Shown here one piece after another: positions 25,171-36,058 of a stretch of DNA of 64,000 nt. Within the stretch, counting starts at the first letter, position 1. Each line of letters starts with the position of its first letter. The stretch is from Abelmoschus esculentus. Lineage: Eukaryota > Streptophyta > Magnoliopsida > Malvales > Malvaceae. The position numbers and the translations under genes were made by a program. Where the stretch lies: the NCBI GenBank assembly GCA_035048815.1, contig JAUCBN010000036.1, forward strand, positions 3,978,001-4,042,000. The letters run 5' to 3'. The notes beneath the pieces are model-generated. The model was not told the DNA's origin and ran no database searches. It saw nothing but the letters and a program-made list of their open reading frames with translations.

Positions 25171-26029
25171 TACATTGTAAAGTTGTGGTTATGAAGATAA
25201 AACAGAATGGGGAAAGGAAGTATAAAACAAAAAATAAATCTAAAAACTTAAGGTATGCAAGTTGTCGCGGGTATAATACTTGAATTCCACACTTTGTTTT
25301 TATAAATTACATGAAAACAGTTTAGTTAATTTAAAATTCTTTTTTAATTTTAAATATTTAACCGAATAGAAAATACAACAAGACAAGAACTGTTTAAGGC
25401 TGTGGTGTAAGATTTCCAAAAAAAATTATTACATGGGCTTTCTCCATCACTTTGGGCCTGGCTTAGTCAATTAAATACTCAGTTGATGATTTGTTATTTT
25501 TTAAATACCTAATTATACGCAGTTGATGATTTATTAATTATTTTTTAAATAATCATGATATTTTGAATTTAAAGACTAGTTTTAATAGAAATATAATAAT
25601 ATTTATTTGAATAGATTTAAATTTGAATAATTTTATTTGTAAATCATGTACTCCATATTTTATCAAAAAGTTAAAAAATATGAATGAATACTACTTTATA
25701 ATCACTAAAAGACTATTAAAAAATTATGATGGTATATTTTTATCTATTTCAGAAAATATTAAAATAATTAATTGATTTTACGAGATTAATTTATATGCAA
25801 CATTCGATTGGTCAAGATAATTTTTTTAACCATATTAACTTTTTAAATAATAAGGATAACACGTAAAATAAAAGGGTACAGTAAATAAAAAAATTAAGAG
25901 AGAAATTGAAAAAACAAGTAAAAATTAGGAGGAAAAGGTACATTAAGCCTTCGCAATACAAGAAAAAATTTCTAACCAAAAAAATCTTTAATTTTAAGGG
26001 ATAAATTATAGCGGATATCACTTAATATG
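25171..26029. other. AT-rich intergenic region
   Basis: No gene or defined repeat is visible; the sequence is low complexity. Confidence 0.4.
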
Positions 26030-26680
26030 GGTAATGTTATATTTAGATTATATAATTATTAAAAGTTATATTTGGGTCATTCAATTATGAGTAAGATTTT
26101 ATTTAGATTACTCAATTATAAAAGGTTACACTTGTGTCACTCAATTATGAATAAGATTATATTTGGGTCACTCAATTATGTATAAGATTATATATTAGTA
26201 TTTTTATAAACTTGTATACCCTTGTTAACTTTACAGTACTTCATTTGAAATCATTAATTAATTTAATATACAAATTGATATATATTTTAAATACGAATGA
26301 TGACCAAAATATAACCTTATCCATAAACGAGTGACCCAAATATAATCTTTAATAATTAGGTGACCTAAATATAAGCTTATCCATAAATGAGTGACCCAAA
26401 TATAACATTTAATAATTAGATGACCCAAATATAACATTATCCATAAATGAGTGATACGAATATAACCTTTAATAATCATATGACTCAAATATAACTTTAT
26501 CCATAAACGAGTGACATAAATATAACCTTTAATAATTAGATGGCCTAAATATAACATTATCCATAAATGTGTTACACAAATATAATCTTTAATAATTAGA
26601 TGACCCAAATATAACCTTAATTATAATTGAATGACTTAAATATACTTTTTAATAATTAAATGACTCAAATATTATATTAT
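26030..26680. repeat. 60-bp minisatellite arranged as an inverted pair of arrays
   Basis: From about 26300 to 26660 a unit of about 60 bp repeats around six times (core ATCCATAAATGAGTGACC, then CAAATATAACCTTTAATAAT). From about 26030 to 26190 the same core appears in reverse orientation (TTATATTTGGGTCACTCAAT) two to three times. The two arrays face each other across about 110 bp, so the region is a degenerate palindrome. The 116-codon frame on the minus strand is only the repeat translated with a 20-residue period. Confidence 0.8.
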
Positions 26681-27491
26681 CGAATCTATTTTTATTTACC
26701 AAATAAATATAATATTTTACAGGATATTTTGTTTTTATAAATTAGAATTACAATGAATAAAAAGGTTAATAAGTAATTTTACCCATGAACGACAGGTAAT
26801 TTGATTTTTTTAAAAAAATAATTGTAATTCTAAAAATAATAGTTATAAAAATAAAGCTTTTAATAAATACGTATACATTTATATTTTTTAAGAAATCAAA
26901 TGAATTTATATATATATATTAAATATGTAAAATATTGTAGAAATGTGGAAATTATCAAATTACTCTTATTTTAAAGTATAATTGTAGGAAGGTCTTTATT
27001 TTTTATAATTTTATATAATTTTTTAAAATAAAACAAATAAGAATCGTTATTGGGAATTAAACACAAGATTTGTGAGTTTTACATACAAATTTTTATCAGT
27101 CTACCTAAAATCATTTATTAATTTAAATTTATTGAATATATTATTTTATTTGAATGGATATAATTGCACATAATTATTTTTTAATTTACAATTAAATTAT
27201 ATAAAATTATATAACTATTTTTAACAATTTTACTAATTTTAAAAAGTATTTATCACTCATGGAAGGAATGTGACACAATTCTAATATTAATTAATTATCA
27301 TACAAAATTCATATGATATAATATTTTAAATTTAATTAATATTAAGATCAATCTATTTATAATATAAAATAATAAATTTTTAAAATTTTTTAAATTGTAT
27401 ACTCAAAACATATTTAATGCAGATTTTTCTAAAAACTGACTAAAATAAAACTATACTAAATTATTATTATAAAAATTATAAAAACTTTGAT
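26681..27491. other. AT-rich intergenic region
   Basis: No gene, RNA or intact transposon is recognisable. Confidence 0.4.
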
Positions 27492-27860
27492 GTCGCGGAC
27501 CGACCATAGAACCCTGTTCAATAAGTGGAATGCATTAGCTGTCCGCTCTCAGGTTGGGCAGTAAGGGTCGGAGAAGGGCAATTACTCATTCTTAAAACCA
27601 GCATTCTTAAGACCAAAGAGTCGGAGGGGGGAAAGCTCTCCGTTCCTGGTTCTCCTGTAGCTGGATCCTCCGGAACCACAAGAATCCTTAGTTAGAATGG
27701 GATTCCAACTCAGCACCTTTTGAGATTTTGAGAAGAGTTGCTCTTTGGAGAGCACAGTACGATGAAAGTTGTAAGCTGTGTTCGGGGGGGAGTTATTGTC
27801 TATCGTTGGCCTCTATGGTAGAATCAGTCGGGGGCCTGAGAGGCGGTGGTTTACCCTGCA
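27492..27860 (+). other. Nuclear insertion of plastid DNA (trnA-UGC intron of the rRNA operon)
   Basis: An abrupt GC-rich block begins GCGGACCGACCATAGAACCC and ends GGCGGTGGTTTACCCTGC. I recognise it as the 3' part of the group II intron of chloroplast trnA-UGC, between rrn16 and rrn23 in the inverted repeat. It includes the domain V-like hairpin (GAGAGCACAGTACGATGAAA .. AAGCTGTGTTC) and the domain VI region. It stops just before the 3' tRNA exon. Relative to the plastid version I remember, a few bases are missing in the GAGTCGG..GGGGGG stretch near 27625. The tRNA itself is absent, so nothing functional is expected. Confidence 0.88.
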
Positions 27861-28182
27861 CTTTGATATCAATTATTTTGTATTTATCAAAATTTTATAT
27901 TTTTTATAAAAATTTAATATATAGTAAAATTTTATATTTTTTAAAAAACAATAAATATAAAAAAAATATATAATTTTTATAATAATTTAATACAGGTTTA
28001 TTTTAAGCCTTTTTAGCTGTCTCTCTACTTTCCTATTTAATGCACCAACGAAGCACGAGTAAATGCAGTGTCAGAGCTTGCCTTTTAGTGCACTTCCCAG
28101 TGCCCACCTCCGTTGTATATATCTTGTCCCTCAGCCACTGCTTTTTTGCCCCACCATCAACAAAAATCAAAGCAAAAAGACG
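27861..28182. other. Upstream region of the alcohol dehydrogenase gene
   Basis: AT-rich up to about 28010, then the likely promoter and leader. TATTTAA at about 28034 is a weak TATA candidate. Confidence 0.35.
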
Positions 28183-30975
28183 ATGTCAAAATCGGCAGAG
28201 GAAGAGAAGCAACAGAAAGCTTTTGGTTGGGCTGCCACAGATGTATCTGGAACCCTCTCTCCTTTCAATTTCTCCAGAAGGTATACTAATTTTTCTCTTC
28301 TTTCTCCATATCAAAACCTTTCCTTTATCTTTTCTGCTATTCTTATACCCTTTTACTCATGTGTTCTTTTGGTTAGTGTTCACGAGTGTGTAGTGGTTGG
28401 TTCTAAATTAATGGAAAAAAATATAAACTTGACTTATGAATTCTTCCAATTCTTTCTGCAGGGAAAATGGTGATGAGGATGTCACTTTAAAGATTCTTTA
28501 TTGTGGAGTGTGCCATTCGGACCTGCATGTTCTCAAAAATGATTGGGGTTTCACCTCTTACCCTGTTGTTCCTGGGTATGACACTTAAAACTTACATGTA
28601 TTTTATGTTATGATGCTAATCTGTAGTGCTATGATAGACAACGCTTACAATAAGAAATCTGTGTTATCAAGAGGTGCTTAAGTTAGCTCTTGACTGGTAA
28701 CAAATAAGTGATGTTTGTTTTTGCAGTCATACCCCAGTAAAGGGTTTATGTTACCCTTGCCCTTTTCTCTCTAGGTACATATTTAAGTAGTGTCTTCTCT
28801 TTGCAGTGAATCGTCTAAAGTGTTATATTAGGTGATGTTTTACTTTGTCGTTTAGATGCTAGATGTTTATCGGTTACCCTGTCCACTGAGATTATGTTTT
28901 CTTTAAGACTATATTGTTAGTTTAGTTTCTAATCCATCACTTATGAGACCTCATTATGTATTTGGCTACTTGTTGCAAAGAGTGCTTTTAGCTAGTAGTA
29001 GAGTGCCAAATGATCGGTACGTCATCAAGTTTTCTTCTCGAGTTTCAAACTTCTATTTGACAATGATTCTCCTTTTAATGACGGTCTGCTGTGGTACGCA
29101 AGTGTTCCTAAACTGACATAAATGAGTGGACATTCTCATATTGAAGCAAGCCACTTCAATTAAACATGTAGTTCTTAAATGTGCACAACAATTCTTTGTC
29201 TAACCTTAATCACACACCTATGCATTACTGATTGTCTGTAATATCATATTTAAATTGTTCTTCATACAGTTGAAGATAACATTTTAACGGGTGTATACTG
29301 TAATTTTGTCAAAAGAAAGTAGGCGTCCTGCCGCAAAATATATCAAGCTGCTGAACAAGTGAAGGATAAAACAAAAACATAACGTGAACTGACCAAGCCA
29401 GCCTCTGAGTGATTGCTAGCTGTGTATCCATCTTATTAACTTTGTTAATGTGTTGTTTATATTTCCTTTCCTTTGTTTAGTAAGAACTGATTAAGAACAT
29501 TTCAGATGAGTTTCTAATTAAATGGTCTATTGAGTATGCAGATAGGGTCAGATGGTTCTTGATATCTTTCTAGTCCATCTTACTGTAACATGCATCAATT
29601 TTGCATATGGTTTTGTCCTGCAGGCATGAAATTGTTGGTGTTGCTACAAAAGTAGGGAAGAATGTGACAAAATTCAAAGCTGGTGATCGGGTTGGGGTTG
29701 GGGTTATGGTTGGCTCCTGCAAGACATGTGAATGCTGCCAGCAGGACCTGGAGAACTATTGCCCTAAGATAATATTTACCTATAACTCTCACAATCCAGA
29801 TGGGACGAAAAACTATGGCGGTTATTCGGATATGATTGTGGTTGACCAGCGCTATGTGCTACAGTTTCCTGATAACTTGCCACTGGATGCAGGTGCACCA
29901 TTGTTATGTGCAGGGATCACAGTGTACAGCCCTATGAAATATTATGGAATGACTGAGGCAGGAAAGCATCTTGGTGTTTCCGGACTTGGTGGGCTTGGTC
30001 ATGTTGCTGTGAAGATTGCTAAGGCCTTTGGCTTGAAAGTTACTGTCATCAGTAGCTCCCCACAGAAGGAGTCTGAAGCAATCAATAGACTTGGGGCTGA
30101 CTCATTTCTTGTTTCCAGTGATCCTGCAAAAATGAAGGTACGTGATTAATCAACTTTGCTTATTAGATGAACCAAAGTATTCATGATATCTCGGTTTGAA
30201 CAATTTAGTCACGATCCACTACTGAAGCAGCTGGTTGATTCTGAACTGCACTTTCAGCCATTGGCAAACAATTTGGCTAGAAGTTTTGTTGTGGTTAACA
30301 GCATTGGAGGAGTCGGGATTAGGCTACTGCTTACTAGTGATTAATGTTTATCGTTCTTGTTCCGATTCAACATTTGGATGTTATAATAATCTTTTCATTA
30401 CTCAACAAAAATGAGCAATGAGTTAAATAACAAAGCACCTTTATGCTTACAAATTATGATATTTTAATCTAGCTTGTGCTTACTCTTTGCACATTGCAGT
30501 CGGCTATTGGCAGCATGGACTATATCATTGACACAGTGTCTGCAGTCCATCCCCTACTACCATTGCTTAGTCTGCTGAAGGTGAATGGAAAATTGGTCAC
30601 TCTGGGATTGCCTAATAAGCCACTAGAATTGCCTGTTTTTCCTTTAGTTGCCGGTACGTTTCTATCTTTATTGAACTCGTAACTTATGACACATATTCCA
30701 CTCGATGGATCTAAATTTCAGGTTCGAATTTATGTCTTAAACCAAAAAAATTTACATATATTGGTTGGGTTACAGGACGGAAGCTTGTGGGAGGCAGTGA
30801 TTTTGGAGGGATGAAAGAAACTCAGGAGATGCTAGACTTTTGTGCCAAGCACAATATATCTGCAGATATCGAGCTGATTCGGATAGACGAAATCAACACC
30901 GCCCTGGAAAGGCTGGCTAAATCTGATGTCCGATACCGTTTTGTGATCGATGTGGCAAACTCCTTGTCCCAGTAG
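28183..30975 (+). CDS. Cinnamyl alcohol dehydrogenase / mannitol dehydrogenase-type MDR enzyme
   Basis: Five exons, 28183-28280, 28462-28575, 29624-30137, 30500-30653 and 30776-30975, join in phase to 359 residues, the normal length. Catalytic zinc ligands are present: Cys47 in YCGVCHSD, GHE at 71-73 and Cys166 in LLCAGITVY. The structural zinc cysteines are 103, 106, 109 and 117 (GSCKTCECCQQDLENYC). The nucleotide-binding motif GLGGLG is at 191-196, and ISSSP after the second strand suits NADP(H). The family reduces cinnamaldehydes or oxidises sugar alcohols such as mannitol. This sequence is closer to the mannitol dehydrogenase/CAD6-8 group than to the lignin CAD group, from FGWAATD at the start and DVRYRFVIDVANSL at the end, so the substrate is uncertain. 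Intron 2 is about 1 kb. No lesion is visible. Confidence 0.93.
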
Positions 30976-31442
30976 GGTAGAGCTCATTGCAAAAGAGGTA
31001 ATTCGGATATTTCATATGACAAGTTTGAATCTTTTTGCTCCCTTTGATTGCTTGAGACTGCTGACCTGTTGTGGTCCTCGACTTCTTCTATGCCCTTACC
31101 ATCGATTTATGCTACAAGTAACCAACTATCGTTTAATGGCACCCTATTTTGTCGAAGGTTGAATTTTCATATGGCAAAGTATTCATTTAATCCTTGGCTA
31201 ATGGCTACACCAAGTCTAAAGGTTGACTTTTCTCCTGGAGCTCTGAACTGTTCTAACCCAACCAACATGGATGAATCTACCGTAGCAAGTCCTAAAAATT
31301 GAATTTTTATGGACAAATTCATGGAACAGACGGTCATTTAATTCCATTATCATAAAACTGGGATTTTCTTTTGTCATTTGGCGTCGGCTACTTCTCGCCA
31401 AACTTAAAACACAATGAATCTAATTCATACCCAACACAACAC

Positions 31443-31773
31443 AGTATAAATACGCCAACAACACAACACGAAGTTGCACATACAAAACAAGTACAGATAC
31501 TCCATAATGCTCCGAGTGTACGGTGGTTCAATCATCGTTTACAGGTCTCCGGTTGTTCTGTCCAACGCGTATAACCGTTGGTTCAAAGTGAATGTCATCC
31601 ATGACGTTGGTGCATCGAATGTAAAGGTTTACATTGATGGTTCTCTAAGATATGAAGGTTCTGGTGCCGGAGGAAGCTATCATTACGTGAAATTTGGATG
31701 TTATGCAGAAGAGGGTTCCTCCAATTACATGGAGTGTCGGTGGCGGAGAATTAGGCTGTTCAGGATGAATTAA
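31443..31773 (+). pseudogene. Citrate-binding-protein-like gene A: promoter fused to a truncated ORF
   Basis: The promoter with GTATAAATAC (31444-31453) and the leader match copy B, but the leader runs straight into the middle of exon 2. Everything from the start codon through the signal peptide, exon 1, the intron and GYDYSSGVWQFEG is missing. The junction sits at a shared TACT, pointing to microhomology deletion. What remains from ATG 31507 is an 88-codon frame: MLRVYGGSIIVYRSPVVLSN, then WFKVNVIHDVGASNVKVYID and a tail ending RLFRMN. This is the C-terminal half of the alginate-lyase-2-type fold of plant citrate-binding proteins. Unlike copy B, this half has no frameshift. It could be transcribed, but it lacks a signal peptide and half the fold. 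Confidence 0.8.
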
Positions 31774-32073
31774 TGCATGGCCTGTCCTGCCCTGCCATAG
31801 TCAATATTCCATATTAGCAGTACGACAAACAACAATACTAATATAGTGTCCGCACAGGCATCTGAGATATTGAAGATGGAAGGGAGATGTCTCCCATCTT
31901 CTCTTCTGTAACCTTTCATCCAATAAAATTGTTGTGATTATTTTCATTAGCCACTAGGGATGGTTATGACAGTTTTTCAGAACCGAACATAACAAATGAC
32001 AGCATCAGCAATTAGGGACCCTTTATTGTCCTTGAACTGCCCGAAACAAGTGGGAAATTCATTGGAATCCATA

Positions 32074-32892
32074 CATAAACTTATCTTGATCGACTATCTC
32101 TGAGTCTGAGGTTTGTGGCGGTGCCTGCAGCTTATATTTTGAGGTGTTCACATGATTCTATCATATGAATTATACTAAGATTACCACGTGCTATTTTGGT
32201 GTCACTTTCCTTGCTAATTTTACCTTATTTCACAGGTATGTGAAAGAAGGGAAAACATCAGAATTTGCTAGTGTAGACGTTTTTGTGAGTACAGTGGATC
32301 CAATGAAAGAATCTCCACTGATCACTGCAAACACTACTGTCCTGTCCATTCTCGCCTGTGGATAAAGTTGCAGGCTATGTATCAGATGTTGGTTCGGCCA
32401 TGCTAACTTTCAACTTGGAAACCAGGTTGGCTGGATATTCAGCTCTGTGACTGAGGATATCCTGACAGGATTCAAGATGCACTGTCAAGGCTTGTGATCT
32501 GTGTACTGCATACATAAACGACCTGCTTTTAAGGGTTCAGCTCCCATTAACCTCTCCGATTGTGTACACCTAGGTTTGCGTTGGGCTCTTGCATTTGTTG
32601 AAATTTTGTTGAGCAGACCTTGTCCCATTTGGTATGGATATGGTTAGAACTGTTTTCCTACATTAACTCGGTCGTATATCCATGGACCTCCATTCCCTTG
32701 CTTGTTTACTGTACCCTCCCGGGAAGTGTATTGTTCTGAGATACGAACCTAGTTTGTCTTGATTTGTATGTATCTATACTATGACATGACATTGTCTATT
32801 GTCTAACATAGAATCCTGACTCTTATTTGAAGATTAGAAAACTATGGCAGTCTGGTATTCATGGCTCTCTTCATATCAATTGCTGCAACCGG
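32074..32892 (+). pseudogene. Cellulose synthase pseudogene fragment 2, internally deleted
   Basis: The left part (32074-32411) repeats fragment 1, including the intron and the same VDYP deletion (ILAC then a stop). At about 32411 the sequence jumps to the C-terminal third of CesA: VGWIFSSVTEDILTGFKMHC, an in-frame TGA where relatives have W, then KRPAFKGSAPINLSD, LRWALAFVEILLSR, CPIWYGYG and SIPLLVYCTLPG. A last exon-like piece near 32833-32892 reads NYGSLVFMALFISIAATG before a GT. The catalytic centre is missing. The shared lesions show that fragments 1 and 2 derive from one already broken gene. Confidence 0.85.
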
Positions 32893-33044
32893 TAAGTAAG
32901 CCCAACATATCCCATGCCTGCCCGAATAAAAACAAAATAATTTAGAAGATTTTCCCTTCCACAAGAAACGTATATGAGGTAGAAAGAGATCTCTTACTTG
33001 CAAATAATAAAGAAAAAAAAAAGCTATAAACTTGGTTTGGTATG

Positions 33045-33166
33045 CGGGCATTCAACAAGAAACGCCCCTCCAAAAATTGTCGTATGCCGCTTAGGTGGAG
33101 AGCACACGGTATTCTTTAGTAAAAGGCGAAAGAAAAGTTCGCTATGTACTCACCACACGGCTCCAT
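33045..33166 (-). ncRNA. U5: U5 spliceosomal snRNA, copy A
   Basis: Read on the minus strand, the sequence starts ATGGAGCCGTGTGG and carries the invariant loop I CGCCTTTTACTAAAG (+ strand 33113-33127), which holds exon ends together in the spliceosome. It is followed by AATACCGTGTGCTCTCC and the Sm-protein site AATTTTTGG (33070-33078). The 3' terminal stem GGGCGTT / AATGCCC closes with a G-U wobble. Length is about 120 nt, as in plants. A TATA and a USE lie upstream at snRNA spacing. The exact ends are inferred. Confidence 0.92.
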
Positions 33167-33192
33167 AAGTGGGAAAGAGAACAAGAAGTTGC

Positions 33193-33245
33193 TTTATAAA
33201 GAGGAGGAGAAGCTGCTCACTTGCTTTCCCGAGGAGATGTGGGAC
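33193..33245 (-). promoter_or_regulatory. U5-A snRNA promoter (USE + TATA)
   Basis: On the minus strand the plant upstream sequence element GTCCCACATC (33236-33245) precedes TATAAA (33193-33198) by about 37 bp, and TATA lies about 27-32 bp from the RNA 5' end. The four-helical-turn spacing is that of RNA polymerase II snRNA genes in dicots. Confidence 0.85.
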
Positions 33246-33600
33246 TTTCGAATAGAATTATTCACTTATTTAATTCTATCCGATTATATGCATCATGGAT
33301 TCGGTATCCAAGCTTGTAAGTTTTGGTGGGTTTAAGCTTCCTACCATCACAACCAGAGTGATAGAAGCATAATTTCTGCTCTTCAATCTTGTAGTGATTC
33401 TTAATACTACATATCGAAATTCTGAAAACTTTTACATATATTTGTTTGATAGTTGAGGGATGATTCAGTGATTTCTTTTGAAATTGAAGGAAAGAGTGAA
33501 GAACCTATAACGAATGATACTTCAAGTGAAATTTTCTGAAAGTTAAAAGAGACAAAATTAGCAGTAACCAGACCATTATTTTAAAACTCAACCTGTCTAT

Positions 33601-34191
33601 TACGGGTGCTTATCGTGCTTGGCATTGTTCGACTTGTGCTTGCTAAAAATTTAATTGTTCAACTCGACTCCTTACTCGTTAAACTTGTTAAAATTATGCT
33701 CGACTCATATTCGTTAAGCTTTACTTATTGCTCAATTCGACTCGTTACTCATTAAGCTCGACTTGTTGCTCGTTAAGCTCATTAAAAAACTTACCTTATT
33801 TTTAAATAAAAAAATTAATAATATCATACGAGGCTTAATATTAACATAAATTAATAAATTTAATCAAAAATATCAAAAGAGTGTATAAAACATTTTTAAA
33901 GTCTAAATTCAAAAGTAACAATTTAAAAATACAATAAACTAGTATGTAACAATTCATACATTAATAATTATTATTTAGATTTATTTTTTGAATAAAATTA
34001 TTTTAAAGTAATTACTAAAAAATATTTTAAAAAATTAACGAGCTACTCACGAACTTATCGAGTCGAAAGACTTTGCTCGATTCAACTCGTTAAGGTATCG
34101 AGTCAAGTTCAAATCAAACTACTCTGAATCGAGTATTTATCGAATTTTGACCGAGTTGAATTTGAACTGCTCAACTCGTTAAGCACCTCTA
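33601..34191. mobile_element. hAT-type MITE inserted in copy A (591 bp)
   Basis: The termini are TACGGGTGCTTA and, inverted, TAGAGGTGCTTA. The flanks CTGTCTAT (33593-33600) and CCGTCTAC (34192-34199) are an eroded 8-bp target duplication. The ends are rich in CGAGTCGAGTT/AACTCGTTAAG words and the middle is AT-rich and non-coding. Copy B has the uninterrupted site (near 38300, AACTGTCTCC..), so the insertion came after the duplication. Confidence 0.8.
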
Positions 34192-34518
34192 CCGTCTACA
34201 AATAGAATGACAAATGGAGATCGGTTTCAACCCGGTTGCCGTTTGGTGCATAATGGGAACGTAGATTTGATACACTGTGTATGTTAGCTTTGCTTGTAAC
34301 AAAATAACTTCATTGGTCGAGTCAGAGGACACGAAATGAACTATGACTGAGTTGTAAATCACAAAACAAAAGAAACTTTGTTCACTATTAGTTTCAAGAT
34401 ATCAATGGAAACGCTTTGCTATATACTGAGATAACATCACATTTGAAAGAGGACTACACCATCACCCAACGAATGACAAGTTTAGCGACAAAAAAAAAAC
34501 TTTAACTAGGAATGAGAA

Positions 34519-34677
34519 AGGGGCTGCGCGTACGCTGGCCCCTACTGCCATAAATAATGACGTAGATTCTCCCACTTGGGGAGACCTTAGGCAGGTTTAC
34601 TTTCCAAGTGCAATGAAAGCCACCAACCTAGGCCATAGGCCTCGTTGATCACCCATCAACCCCGTCCAGGTAAGTAA
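34519..34677 (-). ncRNA. U1: U1 spliceosomal snRNA, copy A
   Basis: The minus strand begins TTACTTACCTGG, containing the ACTTACCTG that pairs with 5' splice sites. It continues ACGGGGTTGATGGGTGATCA, GCCTATGGCCTAGGTTGG and TTGCACTTGG, then the Sm site region GTCATTATTTATGGC and a 3' stem-loop GGGGC..GTACGC..GCCCC. At about 159 nt it has U1 length and order. Two differences from the canonical plant U1 that I remember: the first base reads U rather than A, and the stem-loop I loop reads GATCAACGAGG rather than GATCAYGAAGG, so this may be a variant or decaying copy. Confidence 0.9.
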
Positions 34678-34702
34678 GTTGCAGAGGTAGACCATGCTCA
34701 TT

Positions 34703-34753
34703 CTTTATATGCGTTGCTCACCTCTCCTCTTTCTTGTCTTCTCCATGTGGGTT
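34703..34753 (-). promoter_or_regulatory. U1-A snRNA promoter (degenerate USE + TATA)
   Basis: On the minus strand, AACCCACATGG (34743-34753) resembles the plant USE RTCCCACATCG with mismatches. TATAAAG lies at 34703-34709, about 34 bp from it and about 27-32 bp before the U1 5' end. Confidence 0.7.
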
Positions 34754-34975
34754 TTCAAGTTGTGAGTAGAGAATGATTCGGTATATCAAATATGTTTTTG
34801 TTTTCGATGGGTTGCTGAATCGCCTAAAGATTTTGTCTCCAGAGTTTACCATTTGTTTATCAGTCTTTCACTCATACTACAACCAAATCATAAAAACGAA
34901 GCAACCAACAGAAGTTCTGTCAACTTTTCTAAAGACAAACAGATCAGTTATCTCTTTTCTAGTGTTGTAGTAGCA

Positions 34976-36058
34976 GAAACACAACTTCGATGAAATGCAT
35001 GTTGTCGATTATGATTTATGGATGTTGAATATAGATTATTTATTCTGCCATCGATATCGACACTGACATGTGAACTGTGTTCATCACGTGAGTGATGCAA
35101 CACCTTTCGATGGTGATTCGTGAGCTGCTCTAGTGAGATAAGAGAGTTGTGGGTTTGGTCTGATGCTGCAGATGAAAGAGTTGGTCCTCCTATTGGGTTG
35201 TTGGGGAGTTTCCCTTATTTAGAGATGAATGGTCCCTTATAAGGGATAGGAATGGTACGGAGACAGACAACCTTCCCTCAACTCCAAAGCTGAAATTCTA
35301 ACACAAATTCTACAAAACTGAACCTTTACTTGTAAGGGAAAGACAAATATATAGAAGAAGAATGAGGGAAAGTAAGCTTGAACAATGGTGATATCATCAC
35401 TTACACAAGGTTGCAAAAATCAATCCCTTGTCCCCTATCATTTTCTCTGTCAAAGTCAAATTTCATTCTATCCTAAGACTCTTTTCTAAACACAATTTCA
35501 ACAAAGTTTACCTGTATAGGTAATATAACTTGCAATTGCAGATTTTTTTTAACCTTTTATACCTACGTAGGTATTCAGATTTTAGAATAGACTTATTTGA
35601 ATCGATATACCTATATAAGTAAAATATTTAAAAGTATGCAAATTAGTAACCTATAAATAGTTTCATCTAAATTTTTTATTAAAAAAAATAAACCTATAAA
35701 TAGTTTAATCTAAATTTTTCCTTAATAAGAAAAATGAAACATGTAAATAATCGATAATTCTATAATTTGATAAACCAAATAAGAAAGAAAAAAGAGGATA
35801 TAAATGAGAAATAACTTATTATTTGAAGGCACTTTCGTCATAAACATTAGGATTTGTTTAATACCAAAAAAAAATGGAATGATATTCTTGATAAAAGTAT
35901 AAAAACAGCTACCGTAAAAGATTTAATATTATCATGTAATAGAAATTTCTACCAACCAAACATAGATAAATAATTATAGAAAAGATTATTTCTGTCGATA
36001 ATTATTATTTACTCCATCCAAACGCACCTAAAGGTAAAACAAGTTGCCTCGTTTTGGG
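34976..36058. other. Intergenic DNA between segmental copies A and B
   Basis: About 34980-35520 has moderate GC and no recognisable gene. About 35520-36050 is AT-rich. Nothing else is supported. Confidence 0.35.

Larger units (their letters stand above)
31173..34975. repeat. Segmental duplication, copy A (CBP-like fragment, U5, U1)
   Basis: Blocks 31173-31905, 33045-33600 and 34192-34975 match 36059-37212, 37850-38330 and 38330-39030 in the same order and strand. Shared stretches include GCAAAGTATTCATTTAATCC at both starts, the CBP-like gene with its promoter, the U5 gene, its flank TTGAGGGATGATTCA, and the U1 gene. Copy A additionally carries the CesA fragment (32074-32892) and a hAT MITE (33601-34191). 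Divergence is visible by eye, so the duplication is not very recent. Confidence 0.85.

Noticed and set aside
26258..26608. 116-codon minus-strand frame
   Set aside because: It is a 20-residue repeat produced by translating the 60-bp minisatellite.
33144..33335. 63-codon frame over the U5 promoter
   Set aside because: The interval is explained by the U5 gene's TATA and USE on the other strand.
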